A stretch of DNA of 64,000 bases, from positions 58,404,440 through 58,468,439 of the forward strand of contig CM063498.1 of the NCBI GenBank assembly GCA_032207245.1, in the 5' to 3' direction. The notes beneath the pieces were generated by a model. It did not search any database, had not been told where the DNA came from, and was given only the letters and a program-made list of their open reading frames with translations. Of this stretch, positions 24,730 to 37,760 are shown piece after piece. Numbering within the stretch: the stretch's first letter is position 1; each line of letters begins with the position of its first letter. The DNA comes from Pardosa pseudoannulata (taxonomy: Eukaryota > Arthropoda > Arachnida > Araneae > Lycosidae). The position numbers and the translations under genes are program-made.

Positions 24730-27700
24730 AAGAAGAAATTGATGATAAATAAATAAGGCTTGCAAGCAATTATATACATCATGGTGGTTTTATTTTAAAC
24801 TGCAAAATAGTTATATGAGAACTCTTTTCTTCGTTAACTAGAAGAATTCATATATAAATGAACTATGTTATTGAGGATATTAAAATATTCCAACTCCAAG
24901 ATGTCTATTAAAAAGGATTTAAAGTTGATTGAAGAGTGTTGTGCTCTGAAAGATTTATTTTCTCTGGAAATATTTTATACAGTTGTTAAAACTTCAGAAT
25001 AAATTATATTGGTCCGTTAAACTTTTTTTTTTTGTCTTGTTTTATTGGCCTGTTCCAAAAGAAGTTTGTTCATTCTACGATATGCCATCTCACGACCACG
25101 GCAAAAATTTATCTTATTCTTTCACATATGTGGTCGATGCCTTGGGAATTTATAATATTAATGCTTTTAATCGAATACAACTCTTGGAATTATTTATGGT
25201 TATTAAGTACGCTAGTATTCTGTACTGGAGGATAATTCGAAACTTTTATGACAATTTGATAAAAGCAAAACTGTAAATGTTCTGACAGAAATTTAGAATT
25301 TTATAAAAAAAAAAAAAAAAAAAAATCACGTTTAATAATACCAATCAACTTGGAATAATTTCTAATTAATCTTTCATTGGGAATAAAATTCACTATCAAA
25401 GTGCATAATATTCTCTTCCAAACATTTTATTTATTAATTTATTCTTTTTTAGTTTTTATCAGATGAGAACAGCAACTTGTTTTATGAAAGATTTGTTTAT
25501 TTTTAACAAGTATTATTTATTCTCCTTCAAATTAATATCAAATAAAACGAAAAATTAAGATAATCAATAGACATAATTCACCCAGAAGAAAGAATATTTT
25601 GAATCCGTCTTATATTTATTTTGGTCATCCGATATGAAGAGGAGGAAAAAAATTCCAAGGTCGACCAAAGGTTATTGAAAACTAGCGTATGGATGAGTTG
25701 CTAGCTGTAATCTTTAGTTCTAGTGTTCAGATGAGTGAAATCCAAACCCATTTTTCCTCACGCGTCGTGCAAAAAACTACTCTGGCCTTTTATTTGCTGA
25801 CTGAGTGGAATACAAATGTTCGTTTTCTTCTCTTTCCTTCTTACAGATAATTCCGCAATTTTAATATATTTAAAAACAGAGTAATTAAAAAATATTTTTT
25901 TTACTTATATATTATGTAATAAATTACCTATCATTATCGAAGCAAGTATCTCGCGTGCTAAAATATCAGGGTTTACTTTTAAAAGGACTTTCTCTCAGTA
26001 TCCAAACTTTCAGTGCTACCGTTAGAATGGCTAATAAAAGAGTTACTGTCAATCGACTCTACAATAAGAAAAAAATATCTCAGTACAGGCCCCACTCAGC
26101 TCTTATTTCCTAAAGACTAAATTAACTAATAGAAAAATGAAGGCATTTGCAGACAAGAAGCAAACTAGATCGGGAAACTAATGTAGGTAATTTGTATAAA
26201 ACCCCTAAGACACCCCGAGAAAATTCTCAGGGGTTATCAAATCTTTAATCAAGCGAAAAATTCCCGCGTCTTTTTTCTTCCCCCTTTTAAACTCTTAACT
26301 TAAGTTGACCACTGGGGCTACAGTTTACGCCCTCAGAGAAGGGGTCTGAACAATTATAATTTTACATTGCCCTAGTGGACAATTTTGAAAATTTCCAAAC
26401 AAAAAGGAGATGCACGCTTTCGGAGGCAGATTTTCTTAGAGATTCTGACCCAGGTGTTAAGGGTCTTTTACTTATAACTTCATGCTAGCTGAACCCTCAG
26501 TTTGTCCTGCCCCTATGATGAAGTGGGAACCCGTCTTCCAACGTTATCTTAATAATAGTCTTTAGCTAAAACGGTGTCATTTTTATGGGCCATGACTGCA
26601 ACCACCCATCGTGAAGTCCGTCTTATTACACACACACACACATATATAAATAATAGTGTGTGTATACATATATATGCAGTATATTAAATAATTATCCTAA
26701 TAAGAAACTAAATTATTTTCTCCAATTTTAATTCCACTTCCTGATGGAAATAAAGCCTCAACTCAGAGACAGCAATTATATCAGTTTCTTAAGTATAGAA
26801 TAACAAACTTGCACTTCTTTCCATATATCTCAGCGTTTATCACTAAGAATTTGATGATTCATATTAAACTTTCAGATTGTGTGGTCACTCATTTCCTACC
26901 AGTTAGCTTTTTCTAAGGAACGTTGATATAATTCCCCAATGGGAGTGGCGAAAATTCGCTTCCAGTTGACACGATCTAATGTCTTTCTTATGGTAGATTT
27001 TGTGGTGTAAAGATGTGTGGAAGGTGCTGTCCGCGTTTTGAAGCTGACATAATAAAAGGAAATTTTTAACGGACTTATGATTCCGACAAACTTCTTAAGT
27101 TTTGTGCGTGAGTTCGACGACGGCTTGGCTTGAAAGTGAATTCATAGCCCCTACACATTAAGTAAGGGTCCTTCCCCCTTTAATTACATGCTGCCATATT
27201 TCGGCGGGCACAGCCGAGAGTGAGCGGTTTAATATTTGCGATCTACCCACCACCGGTGGAACATGCCTGGAGGGCCTATGGGCCCGGTTCGGTACACAAA
27301 TGTCTAAATTTTAAGCATTTCCCAAATAGTTCAAACTACTTTTCAGCCATAATGTATTAATTACCGGATTTTCCGCTTTTTTATTTATTTATATTTTTTT
27401 TAACTGCACAACAGCTTAAAAATTGACAGAAATGGTTCTTGGGAATCAATGAAACTCCGAGTCGGGTTAATATATTTTCAGAATCCTAGTTATTAATATA
27501 AGCATAAAAATTTATCAGAAGATGCAATTAAAATCTTTTAATTCTGTTAAAACGAACCCTATTATTAGTCACATATTCCAAATTGAGATAGCCTTAAGAT
27601 TAACAGATTTGATAAAAGGAACAATGCAAGAACACATAGACGCGAAAACGCCTTAACAGAAGTGACAAGATTATAAAGGACAAAGGTGCGATAAAACTAA

Positions 27701-30700
27701 AGCTAAAGTATATTTTCGCCCTAAGACGATAAGACGTGTCTGCACTAGGAGTCATCAAAGAATCCAGGAAGTTCGCATTAGAAGATATTAACATTCTTCT
27801 TCCTATCCATTTAGACATACATCTGATAGCAACATTTGTCTGCTGACAAACAAAAAAGAACATTTTCTTCTCAAAGCTTTAAAAAGAGAGATCATTAACC
27901 ACGTGTGACAAAATACATGTAACCGATTTTTAATGGATAGGAATATAAATGTTTCATTAAGACACGTAAAAAAAAAATAATAAAAGGAAATAAGTACATT
28001 TTTTGAAGTTATATATCAGAAAAATTCCATTAGGTCATTTATTCACAGAACTGTCTTGGTATTTCGTTCAACCAATAATTCAACAATATAACTTAAACTT
28101 ACATTTACAACTAAATCAAAAACTTGGACACTCAAAGTTATTCCCTAAGTAGCAGCTTCGTGCCCGGCCACCTGATTGGGTTAATTAAGGTTACAAAATA
28201 AAGAATGTTTACCTTCAAATTTAAATTAGTTTTTAGATTATATTAATAAACAATTTCGAAAACAAAACATTTCTTTTTCATGAAATAAATAATACCATGC
28301 TTATTTAAATTTGTTTTTCTCCATTAACTACAAAATAAATAAAACTAAAGAAAGAAGAATACTATATTTAGCGATATTTCGCGATTTATCTTTCCAATCG
28401 GCTAACGAAAAATTATCTGCATTTTATAAAGAACCAAGGTATCTAAAAAAATCTGTACATGACATAAATAAAATATCAAATACTTTTAAACTTGCAAATG
28501 ATTATGCCGTTATCATATGAAACAGAATAGATTGGTGTGAAAGAGGTCCAAAACATACTAAAATTAAAATTTAAAAGAAAGAAATATGCGAAATAAAAAG
28601 ATAAAATTAAATAACTAAAGTAAATTTCGTCAAATAACAGCAAAACTTACTACCTCAAAATATATTTTCATATGAATTAATACTATCAGAATTAAATTAT
28701 TTAAAATCTTTATTCATTTTTTAATGTATTAAAAGGAAAATGGGTAAAAATGGTAAAAGATAAGGGTGCCTTACTATATAGTCAGAAAAAAATATCTCTA
28801 TTATGATCATTATTTTTTTAAAAATTAATTTTATCTACTTAAAACCTTTCCTCGGTAAATTAGCCTGAAAATTTCATACAAGCATTTCAGAATACATTGT
28901 AAACTGAGAGAAAGACTAACATATATACTAAATTTTTACATAGCTAAAAGCTTGAGTTCCACTTTCCTCTTTGTTTCAGATTAAAATAAAATATTATAAT
29001 ACAAAAAGTGAGCAAGTACTATTTTATGTAAAAAAGAAAAACTTAAATTGTCTTTCAATCTCAATAAAAATATAACTAGAACTAAATATATTTTTTATGA
29101 ATTAAGAAACTTATCTTAGACAAAAGAATAAAAATGAAAACTACTAATTGAACAACTAGTGAATTAAATGCTTTTAAAAAATTCTTTTATATGAATTAAT
29201 TTAAAAATCTATTACAATCAATTCAATTTTAGATACATTTTTTTCTTTCCAATGAATGGTTTTGAGGTAGAAATACTCTAAAATTAATGATATATGAATA
29301 TAAATTATTTGACGGCTTACAACAGTGGGAAAAAAAATGTTAAAACAAAATTAATGGACATAATAAAAAGGAAATTTAAGGAAATAAATATTTTAATTTT
29401 GAATATACATATATAAGCATAGCGTAACTTAAAAATCATTACTGTAATAGTGCTATATATTTTGGTTCAATACTGAATTTAAAACCTAACTTGCAAACAT
29501 ATCGACTAAATAAAAAGAAATAAAACTCTTAACACTTTTAAAAAATGTTCAACATTTTTTAAAAATAAGATCTGTTTAGTATTTAAATTAAATTAAAATT
29601 TCAGATCTTTGGAAAATTTCCTTATCTGGTACTGTTTTTTTAAATAACATATTTTATGATTAACAAAGAATTAAAAGAAATTATTTCCCTTCATCCATAC
29701 TTGCTAATTTTATTATGTATATACAATATTTTCTCACATTATATATGTTACTATTCTAAATTCAAATCTATGATCAATATATAACAAGAAAATGAAGATT
29801 CACAGAAAATACAAAATAAAAAAAAAAGTTAGATTTTTCTTGTTAAATTAATTTATACCTTCTTTAACTATTACTTAAAAACTTTCACTTTTAAAAATTG
29901 CAAATTGAGTACAGAAACAACAATTAATTCTCATTTTTTTTTCCTAAAACAAATTATGCAGGCATTTTGCTTACGCTTTAATTATCTAACTCCACCTGAC
30001 ATGGACTTTCTATCCTGCTATCTTAGTTGCACCATGGTGACAATATGGTGTAAGATAGCTTAAAAATAGTCTCCAAGGAATGGGAGGGAGGGGGTTACAT
30101 TATCTGGGTATTAATTAATACTATTTTAAAAATATGATGAAATAACAGAATTATTCTTGTCCAACTAATAAACTCCTTAATTAACTGCAAAAGTTACAAA
30201 TACATATATTTGTCCATAGATTAAGGTAGAGTCCTACATGAATATTTTTAAAGATTTTTATAATCACAATGGTCTATGGTATAATTCTGTCTCCTGACAG
30301 GCTACGACTTTCTGGAAAAAACATCTCCATTCTATTGGTATTAATGACAATTTCTTCCGTCCTATTTAAGATATGGAAGACAAATGAATAGAGTCACTGC
30401 TTTGAAACAATATTGTTCTGGTAAACTAGACTTCCTAAGGCAATGATGCCTACTCATTTATACATTTCCTTTATTGCTAACCATTCTTTTATTTGCTTTA
30501 TATTAAAAAAGACAAAAATCTATTCAAGGTATCATAATAATATAATTATTATTATAAAATATGATAAATATATACATGCAAAACCAATTATTTTTTAATG
30601 GTTCTAGCAAGGAGATTTTTATGCATTCACAACTGCTGATATCAATTTATGTCATTCAAAGCTCTATCCCTGGTTGTCACTGATTAGAATTCACACCATT

Positions 30701-30794
30701 TCGAATTTTAATCCAGGTTTCAGCTTATATAAGTTTATGTCCTACAATTTTTATCTCTGTAGAAACACCGTTGCATGCATTCTTTATCATAAAA

Positions 30795-30935
30795 AAATTG
30801 GTTATTAAAATAGTCTCTGGCTACAAGAGCACTAGTGACACCAGGACTACTGCTTAAAGGTAATTCCAAATAACACGCAAGCCAGCAATGAGATTCGACC
30901 CCCAGATTCTAATATCAAACAGCAGCCATAAAAAA
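30795..30935 (-). mobile_element. Degenerate SINE, subfamily variant
   Basis: Reads like the reverse of the SINE body: GGCTACAAGAG, ACCAGGACTACTGCTTAAAG, ATTCCAAATAAC and a B-box remnant GAGATTCGACCCC. It shares its last block with 21700-21790. Confidence 0.55.
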
Positions 30936-31820
30936 ACAAGGATTGGACAGAGAAATATAATTTACATAATTCTGTTATTTCATTTAGGTTATATAAACAT
31001 ATTTCTACTTTGAATAAATTTTTGTCCTATCCTTAATGATAAATGTTTGTAACAACCAGCTTTTGATTTTCGTTATTTTTACCAGTAGTCAGCAGGTTAA
31101 GATTATTAACTCAAATGCAGAAAATAAAAAGGAAATTGAAACTAATTAATTAAGTTTATAGTTACAATCAAAGTGATAGCTTTGCATGAAGCTTCAAGAG
31201 TAATGAAATCTAAAATACATACAATGATTTAAAACATCAAATCAATATATAACAAATGACTAATAGACCTAAAAGAATAGATTAATAACAATGCCATTTT
31301 AATATCAATAGCTTCCATAATATTTTTAAGATAATCTTTAAAAAATGACAATACTGAGCAAAATTTAAAAAAACTTGTATGGATTTTTTTTTTTAGTTAA
31401 TATAAGCCATTTTCTATTATATTTTAGGGATTTGAATTTTCTAATAATATATTAAATGAAAGTTACAGCTTCTAAAATTCTGAATGTGCACTGAAACTAA
31501 ATTTGGATAACATTTTTTTGATTACTCTAAAATTTTTCTACATAATTTTTTCATATATATCTAACAACAATTTGTAAAGTAAGCTAGCATTTACTATTTT
31601 AGACACTTTAAAAAATTCATAAAAATTAACAGATATAAAACCTTTTTTTATTATGTTTGGAGCACTATGAACTAATAATAATTGCTTAGCATTAAAAAAA
31701 TTATATGATTTTATCAAGGTCATCTTAGCATTAATTTCTCAAACCTATTAAAACATGGAAACATCTACATGCACATTACAATGCAATGCATGAAAACTGA
31801 TAAGAAATTATTGTACTCAC

Positions 31821-32735
31821 TTTTGCTAAACGTGCCCTTTTAATTAGATCATTTAATTTTCTAAGGGCTGCATTCCTTGGCAAACTCTGTAAATCTTGAA
31901 ATAAATCCTGTTCCTCTGCTTCAAACAGCTTTCTGTTATAATCATAACGGAGGGGTTGATCCCAAAAGGATCCCAGATATACTCGGGCTACTTCAGGAGT
32001 ATTTAATACTTTTCCAAGCGACCACATAAGAGCACCATAAACACGCATCAATTGTTGATGATCTATCATATCGGCCTTATTTAGTACAATTCGAATTTTA
32101 TCATCGTGTCCTCTTAGTGCTTCAATACTTCTTCTAAACTCATCTGAAATGTCTAGTTTGTGAGCATCAAATAAAAGAATAATACGATCAACTCTTTCAG
32201 CAAACCATTCTAAAACACCAGCGAAATCGTAACCTCGATCCACTCGTTGTTTTTCACCAGAGAGTATTCCAGGAGTATCAACAATTGTAAGACTCTGAAG
32301 AACGTCACAATTAACCATTGAACATTGTAACCTGTTTAAAAACGCATTACCAAATTTCGAAAGTGGTCTAAATTGCTTTTTTGGATCGACAACTAAAGCA
32401 TTTCCAGGAATGACAGTCTCTTGAGTACCATACATGACAGCAATAAAACGATCAGTAGTAGGCTCTGGACCGATTCGAATACCAGGAAAGTCTTTTTCCA
32501 GTAAATACCTAATAAAAGTAGTTTTGCCAGTTGAATATTGACCGACGAGAAGTATCATTGGCTTTGCATCGAAATCAGGATCATCCAAAGGCGGTGAATG
32601 AAAATCATGAAATAAGTAATGTTCTTCTAAGGGTAATATTTTAGTTTTGTAAATTTTCCGCAACCCCTCAACAACAGTATTATACATTTCCGGTTCTTTT
32701 CTTCGACTTTCATCTCTGTTTAACCAGCTAAACAT
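31821..32735 (-). CDS. EHD1: EHD-family ATPase, first coding exon (residues 1-305)
   Basis: Encodes the N-terminal and dynamin-like G domain of an EH-domain-containing protein (EHD1/EHD3; fly Past1), which binds ATP, oligomerises on endosomal membranes and drives tubulation and recycling. Visible motifs are the P-loop GQYSTGKT (residues 65-72), DTPG (153-156) and NKAD (219-222), followed by the helical part ending LIKRARLAK (297-305). The start is the ATG at 32735 because MFSW is the conserved family N-terminus; nine in-frame codons upstream begin with another Met and look like 5' leader. The exon ends at a good donor (AAA|GTGAGT, read on the minus strand) in phase 0. That is exactly where the second exon resumes with VHAYIIS, as in vertebrate EHD proteins. 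Codons are strongly A/T-ending, unlike the last exon. Family assignment is very secure; the exact EHD paralogue is not. Confidence 0.97.
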
Positions 32736-33925
32736 CGTGGCAGATATAAAAAAAACACACAAACTTATAAGTTAGTTGACACTTGACAGATTAAACGACG
32801 ACACTTTCATATATGATATTGAGGTTAGTGTTGCCAAATTAGAAAGTTAAAACTCTCAATCCAAAAGTTAGAAGAGAGATTAGATGTTTAGACAATTCTC
32901 ATAGGCGTAAGAAATAAATCTAAAATAAATAAATAAATAAAAAAAAGACTACTTTTTACTTTGAAATAAGAGATAAATTTATTTAAGAAAGGGATCAAAA
33001 TTAAGAGTGATCAAAATGTTTTTCTCATTATTGTGTAAATCATTGTCTATTTTTGAAAGAATTTACTTAGTTTTTTTTAATAGGAAAGTAAATATCACAA
33101 GTTTGAAGTTTTAAATATTCTACAACTTAATATTAAGAACTTTAAGCCTAGTATCTCCTTTATATCACAGTTAATTGATTTTATATATTTTTAGGATGAA
33201 TCGTTATTTAATGCCGCTTGATTATTTTTCTTTCTTCGGCAAAATAGATACAACTTCATTGTTATATTTATAAAAATCTAAGAAATATTTAGTTATCAAG
33301 CATGTTTATAGCATAAAACATTAAAATAAAAATGATTTGGAATTCTGAATAAGGTTAAAAGATTATTTTATGTGGTTTCAAAGGAATTAATAGTGGAGTA
33401 TTTTATTGATTATCACCTCCATGAGTATTTTAATATCTGCGGTTTTAGTTGCTGTTATTCACTGTGATCTTTTTTGGTGTCGGTCCTCTGGTAACGTTGT
33501 TTGTTATGTAATCGCGTGTGCTTGTGTTTTAAAATTTTACTTGTTGCAAATTCATATTAGTATTCTCGCATCAGAAATGATTTTATAAGGTATAATCTTA
33601 TTTATGTTTAGTCTGTAATTTCTTAATATCGTTGATAGTTTACCGCCATGGGACACCTGAAACAGATCCATCGGATATATTTCTATCTTTTATAAGCTAT
33701 ATGTGACATAAAATAATTAGAAAACATTTTTCACACTTTTCGAAATATGTTGTACATTGTTAAATGATCCTCGTCACCAGCTAAAAGTAAGGACGCTTGA
33801 AGGTACTAATTCCCTCAACAGTTTCTCTAGTTTTACAAGTATTTAGTCATATATGTCTTTTTATGTTTATATTCATAACATACAGTATTAGAAACTATTT
33901 GTATAACATTGTTATTACCTTCATA

Positions 33926-33927
<2 letters not shown>

Positions 33928-33982
<55 letters not shown>
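33928..33982. repeat. (TA)n microsatellite
   Basis: Uninterrupted TA tract of about 55 bases. Confidence 0.95.
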
Positions 33983-33985
<3 letters not shown>

Positions 33986-34914
33986 CCCTTCTCTATGTTA
34001 ATATTAATAAGAAAATAGTTTGTTTAGATTTTGGAAAACTATTAAATATAGTTGTGGAGTACTCTAAAATACAAGAGCAGTAAATGTCACATATATTGAT
34101 AACTTTGTGATAGTTATTTAATTTTGCTTTTAAATTTAATGAAAATAAAACAATAAACTCTAAAAATCTCATCTTTCTTCATTTTCAGTAAGCGTTAAGA
34201 AAGATTTGTAAATTGTTTGCTTACCAAAGTATATAATAGGACAAAATCAATTGTTGAAATTGATTTTATCTTGTTAATGTGGTTTTCTCTTTAGCTGTTT
34301 ATTAATAGATAACCAACAAAATTATTCCACTAGAAATATTATTGGTTCTCAATTTAAGTCAAAAAATTTTATATTTTAACCCATAATTAATAAAATTTCT
34401 TAAAACTGTTGAATTGAATAATTGGTTGTACTCTTTAAAAATTAGGAATTAGTATGTTAGCTACTTTACAGCTTAAAGTGTGGATCATCCTTAATTAAAA
34501 AAAAAAATAATAATGAGGTAGCTACTTACCTATATTACCTATAATTTTTTTAAATTCTACTAAATTTCTCATTGATTAGTTGCTTATGTAAACTTAATGA
34601 ATCTTTTTTTGTTTAAAACCATCACATAAAAAAAATGTTTAGGTTATGAAATATTTTATTTTAGTGAAATTAAAAAAAAAATTTTGCACCTTTCACATGG
34701 AAATTTTAGGTTATGAGGGTTAATAATTTCAGAAGCTAATATTTTAATACCGGTTTTAATTATCTTTCTTATCTTTTGTGTGATATTGTGTAATGTTCCA
34801 TTTTGTATTCATAACCATTTTTTCAGTCTTTATTAATATTCAGTATGAGAATAATAAAAAATTTTTTATTGGAAGGTTTTTTCCCTGTAATGCATTCCTT
34901 AGCACTAATATAGG

Positions 34915-36072
34915 GCTGAATGATGGCCGAATGGTTAGGGTGCTAACCTTTATACTGTAGTTCATGGGTTCAAATCCCACTGTGGCATGGATGTTGCAAC
35001 AGATGCATTATAGACGCCGGTCCTATCCGTCATGTTTTTTTTTGGCAACCAAAGGGAAACGCGTGATTTGAAAAATCGCCAAGTAGAAAAACATGGCGAC
35101 AATGTGTGTTTTTCTGCCATGTTGTAAAAAAACATGGCTGCAGTCACGGGGCATATTTTGAAACACAACATTAACAAAACTAAACTTTAAAAGGAAAAAG
35201 AGATTAACAATTTAAAGTATTATTAAAATAAAATTAGCATAATAATCATCATTTTTATGTTATTTAAAAAATAAATAACAGATTAGTAATATTTATGATA
35301 TGTGTCAACAGAATAAATACAATATATAGCATTTTAATAAGCATTAATATTACGAAAATTCTAACATGTGAGGGGCGGTTCCCCCCCTCAACCCCCCCTT
35401 GTAATAAAAGAAATGCAAAATAAATAATAACTCTTTTTAACAATTTCAAAACCGAAATAACTTCACCCTTCATAACTAAATTAACTAAGTCCCAGAAAAT
35501 GATAAGAACAAAAACAAAATGTTCCAAACCAAAACATCTTGTTTGATGTAGAATAAAAATAGTAAGAACCGAAATAATTACACTCACAATAACTAAAATA
35601 CTAAATCCCAAAAAATGATGAGAACAAAAAAAAAAAAAAAATACAACCTGATGTAGGCAAATGTAAACCAAAAAAGCAGCTAAGATGCGAATTTCTGGAA
35701 ACACTCGCCATAACTAAATTACTTATCTAACCTAGGTGACACCTTACCACTCTGCGTCTGGAACGAAAAGAACATTAAGAACAGCAAATTTTCACATAGT
35801 GCCGGGTAATGACATCAAAAATCACTTGCACCAATAGGATGCAAGAACATAACAGAGCTTCTATATCCCCCAACCAAAGTTAAGGCATATACAGCAACCC
35901 AGTTATCGCCCCATAAAATCGCCAAGTTTGGCGAGAAAAAAAATGCCGTCTTTAATGCATCTGTACCTGGACGTTCGTAGCTGTTCGGAATCGACTTTAA
36001 ACTGTAGATCCCAGTCTCATTAGCCCTCGTGTTGCATAAAGTAGACTGTAGCACTCCAAACCAAACCAAACA
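34915..36072 (+). mobile_element. tRNA-derived SINE, copy 4, split by an insertion
   Basis: The 5' half with A and B boxes (GATGGCCGAATGGTTAGGG, GGGTTCAAATCCCAC) is at 34915-34995. The 3' half (TGGACGTTCGTAGCTGTTCGG to the CCAAACCAAA tail) is at 35968-36072. The two halves join collinearly with the copy at 11161-11346 once the inserted element and one 8-bp duplication are removed. Confidence 0.9.
34996..35967. mobile_element. Unclassified inverted-repeat DNA element, 972 bp
   Basis: Inserted inside a SINE. The 8-bp duplication is TGGATGTT (34988-34995) and TGGACGTT (35968-35975). The ends are inverted repeats: left GCAACAGATGCATTATAGAC, right complement GGTACAGATGCATTAAAGAC. A subterminal motif AAATCGCCAAGT occurs near both ends (about 35072 and 35922, the latter in the hairpin TCGCCAAGTTTGGCGA). 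The interior (about 35440-35720) holds two to three diverged ~115-bp direct repeats (ATAACTAAA.TA...AATCCCA.AAAATGAT.AGAAC). An open frame of 146 codons (35264-35704, minus) is hydrophobic, repeat-derived and probably not real. The 8-bp duplication allows hAT, Merlin, P or Mutator-like affiliation. Confidence 0.82.
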
Positions 36073-37384
36073 CAGGAACCCTTACAAACAAAATATATGT
36101 ATACAGCAATCCTCATGGGAGTTGCACCCCTCCCATCCTCTCCTTTGCTTTTCACTCATTAAAACAAAGCTTTATGTTTTGATGTACTTCTTTTATACCA
36201 TATGTGTGGTTTATACTGCTAATTTGAAAATAGTCACTTCTGTTTTGATATATGGGATGTATTTTAGTTAAATTATTAAATGTTAATTTGTATGACATTA
36301 AAAGTAATTTGCTTGTTAATGCATCATATTTTAATTTTAAATTGCTTTTCTTTGTGGTTTGATAGTTGTAAAAAGTACCCTAAGATGTATATGTATTTAT
36401 TTATCTCTAAAATCTAATTATAGATGGAAATGTATATGGTTTTCATTACATGCTTTAAAAACACCTGAATTAAGATGATAATTAAGACTTTCCCATATAT
36501 AATCAAGCAGCATGGTTCTACAAAATATCTGAAGTATATTATTTCTTCTTACAGATATGTAAGTAATTTTTATAAAATATTTTTTCTTTTATACTTTTTA
36601 AAATTACTTGAAATTTTTCAGGGGACTGATATATTTTATTTATATTTAGTCTAAGATTATGCAGTAGAAGTTAGTTTCATTTATACCCAAATGAAGTTAA
36701 ATTTCACTCTCCTAACATATTTTTGAAATACGCAATCTTTGATTTCAAGTGCTGAAAAATCTCATTATTATCAACTTGGAAGTTGTGGGAAATCAAATAA
36801 AAGGGTTGAAATGAAATAATTTCAAAATATTATTCATGATTATTAATTGTAATGTTATTCATTATTGATATTAAACCTTGTTCGGTAACACTTTGGAGAT
36901 AGTCATATTTTAATTACTTTTGATGTTATGTGTTATTGCTAGTCTTTAATATGTTAACTGAAGCTAAATGAAATATGAGTGTTTTAACTTTCATATAAGT
37001 TTTGATTGTAGGTGTAAGACTTGGAAATATGTATATGATGATTACTGCTTTTATAAGTAAAGAAAATATCGTAATGAAGCATTTACATTAAGATTCAATG
37101 AATATCAAAGTTTTAGTCATCTGTAAGTTAGAAGTATTGTTTTTGGAATTATGTAATTAGTAAATTGTCTTTGTTCTTCTATCCTCCAAAAAAGTAAGTT
37201 TTGTCTTTTGTGTTCTCAAATGCAAGAACCCAGTTTTGCAGTTGAGACTGAAAAAAGAATGATTTATAATTTTTTGTAAGGTAATTTATAAATAAACCTA
37301 ATTTTTTTTCCCTTAAGGCTTTTTTTACATAATGCTGCAAAATACTACATAATGTTTCATATAATATACTGTTTAACATTTTGC

Positions 37385-37389
<5 letters not shown>

Positions 37390-37442
<53 letters not shown>

Positions 37443-37450
37443 TTATATTT
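37390..37450. repeat. (TA)n microsatellite
   Basis: TA tract with one interruption (GTATATATATA). Confidence 0.9.
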
Positions 37451-37760
37451 AATTTCCCGGTATATAATTTTTGGCCTGATGTATTGCCGGATATATGTAA
37501 TATCCAGCTACTGCAAATTATCCAGCATAGCTGCTGGATGTACCAGATGCAGTATATTGGCTGGATAACTGTTGCATATCTAATTGTAATAAAAAAAAAG
37601 GTCAGTGTAAAAAAACTGGTTCAATATAATAAATATTAATAATGCATATCTGCCAGATGGCAGAACTTAAGTTCTACTTATACATCACTGTTATCTCAAA
37701 AGAAACCTACTATGAATGTTGAAGACAATGTACAAATGATAATTCTGATGATGCATCTTA

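Larger units (their letters stand above)
6271..31820 (-). other. EHD intron, 25.5 kb, transposon-rich
   Basis: Bounded by donor GTGAGT (complement of 31815-31820) and acceptor CAG (complement of 6271-6273). No EHD sequence is missing between the two exons, so it is one intron. It holds the mobile elements listed separately between 7.6 and 31 kb. I see no gene or recognisable element in 6271-7669, 8809-10690, 12541-13759, 14596-16696, 19345-21555, 21791-23060, 24730-30790 and 30936-31820, apart from short homopolymers (for example poly-A near 25304-25325). Two G+C-richer unidentified patches stand out (about 22450-22620 and 27100-27310). A Helitron-like string lies near 13361-13400. Confidence 0.85.

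Noticed and set aside
24983..25276. 97-codon open frame
   Set aside because: No family resemblance, AT-driven composition and no splice context.
33421..33507. Possible COX10 first exon (ATG at 33421, phase-0 donor TAT|GTAATC)
   Set aside because: It would supply the right phase, but the 29-residue peptide is hydrophobic with few basic residues, unlike a mitochondrial presequence, and the donor is weak.
33647..33694. ATG in good context (GCCATGG) as COX10 start
   Set aside because: The frame closes after 15 codons and no donor GT lies within it.
35264..35704. 146-codon membrane protein gene on the minus strand
   Set aside because: It lies entirely inside a non-autonomous element, is made of ~115-bp repeats and poly-A/T, and starts without context. 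Its hydrophobicity comes from AT-rich codons.
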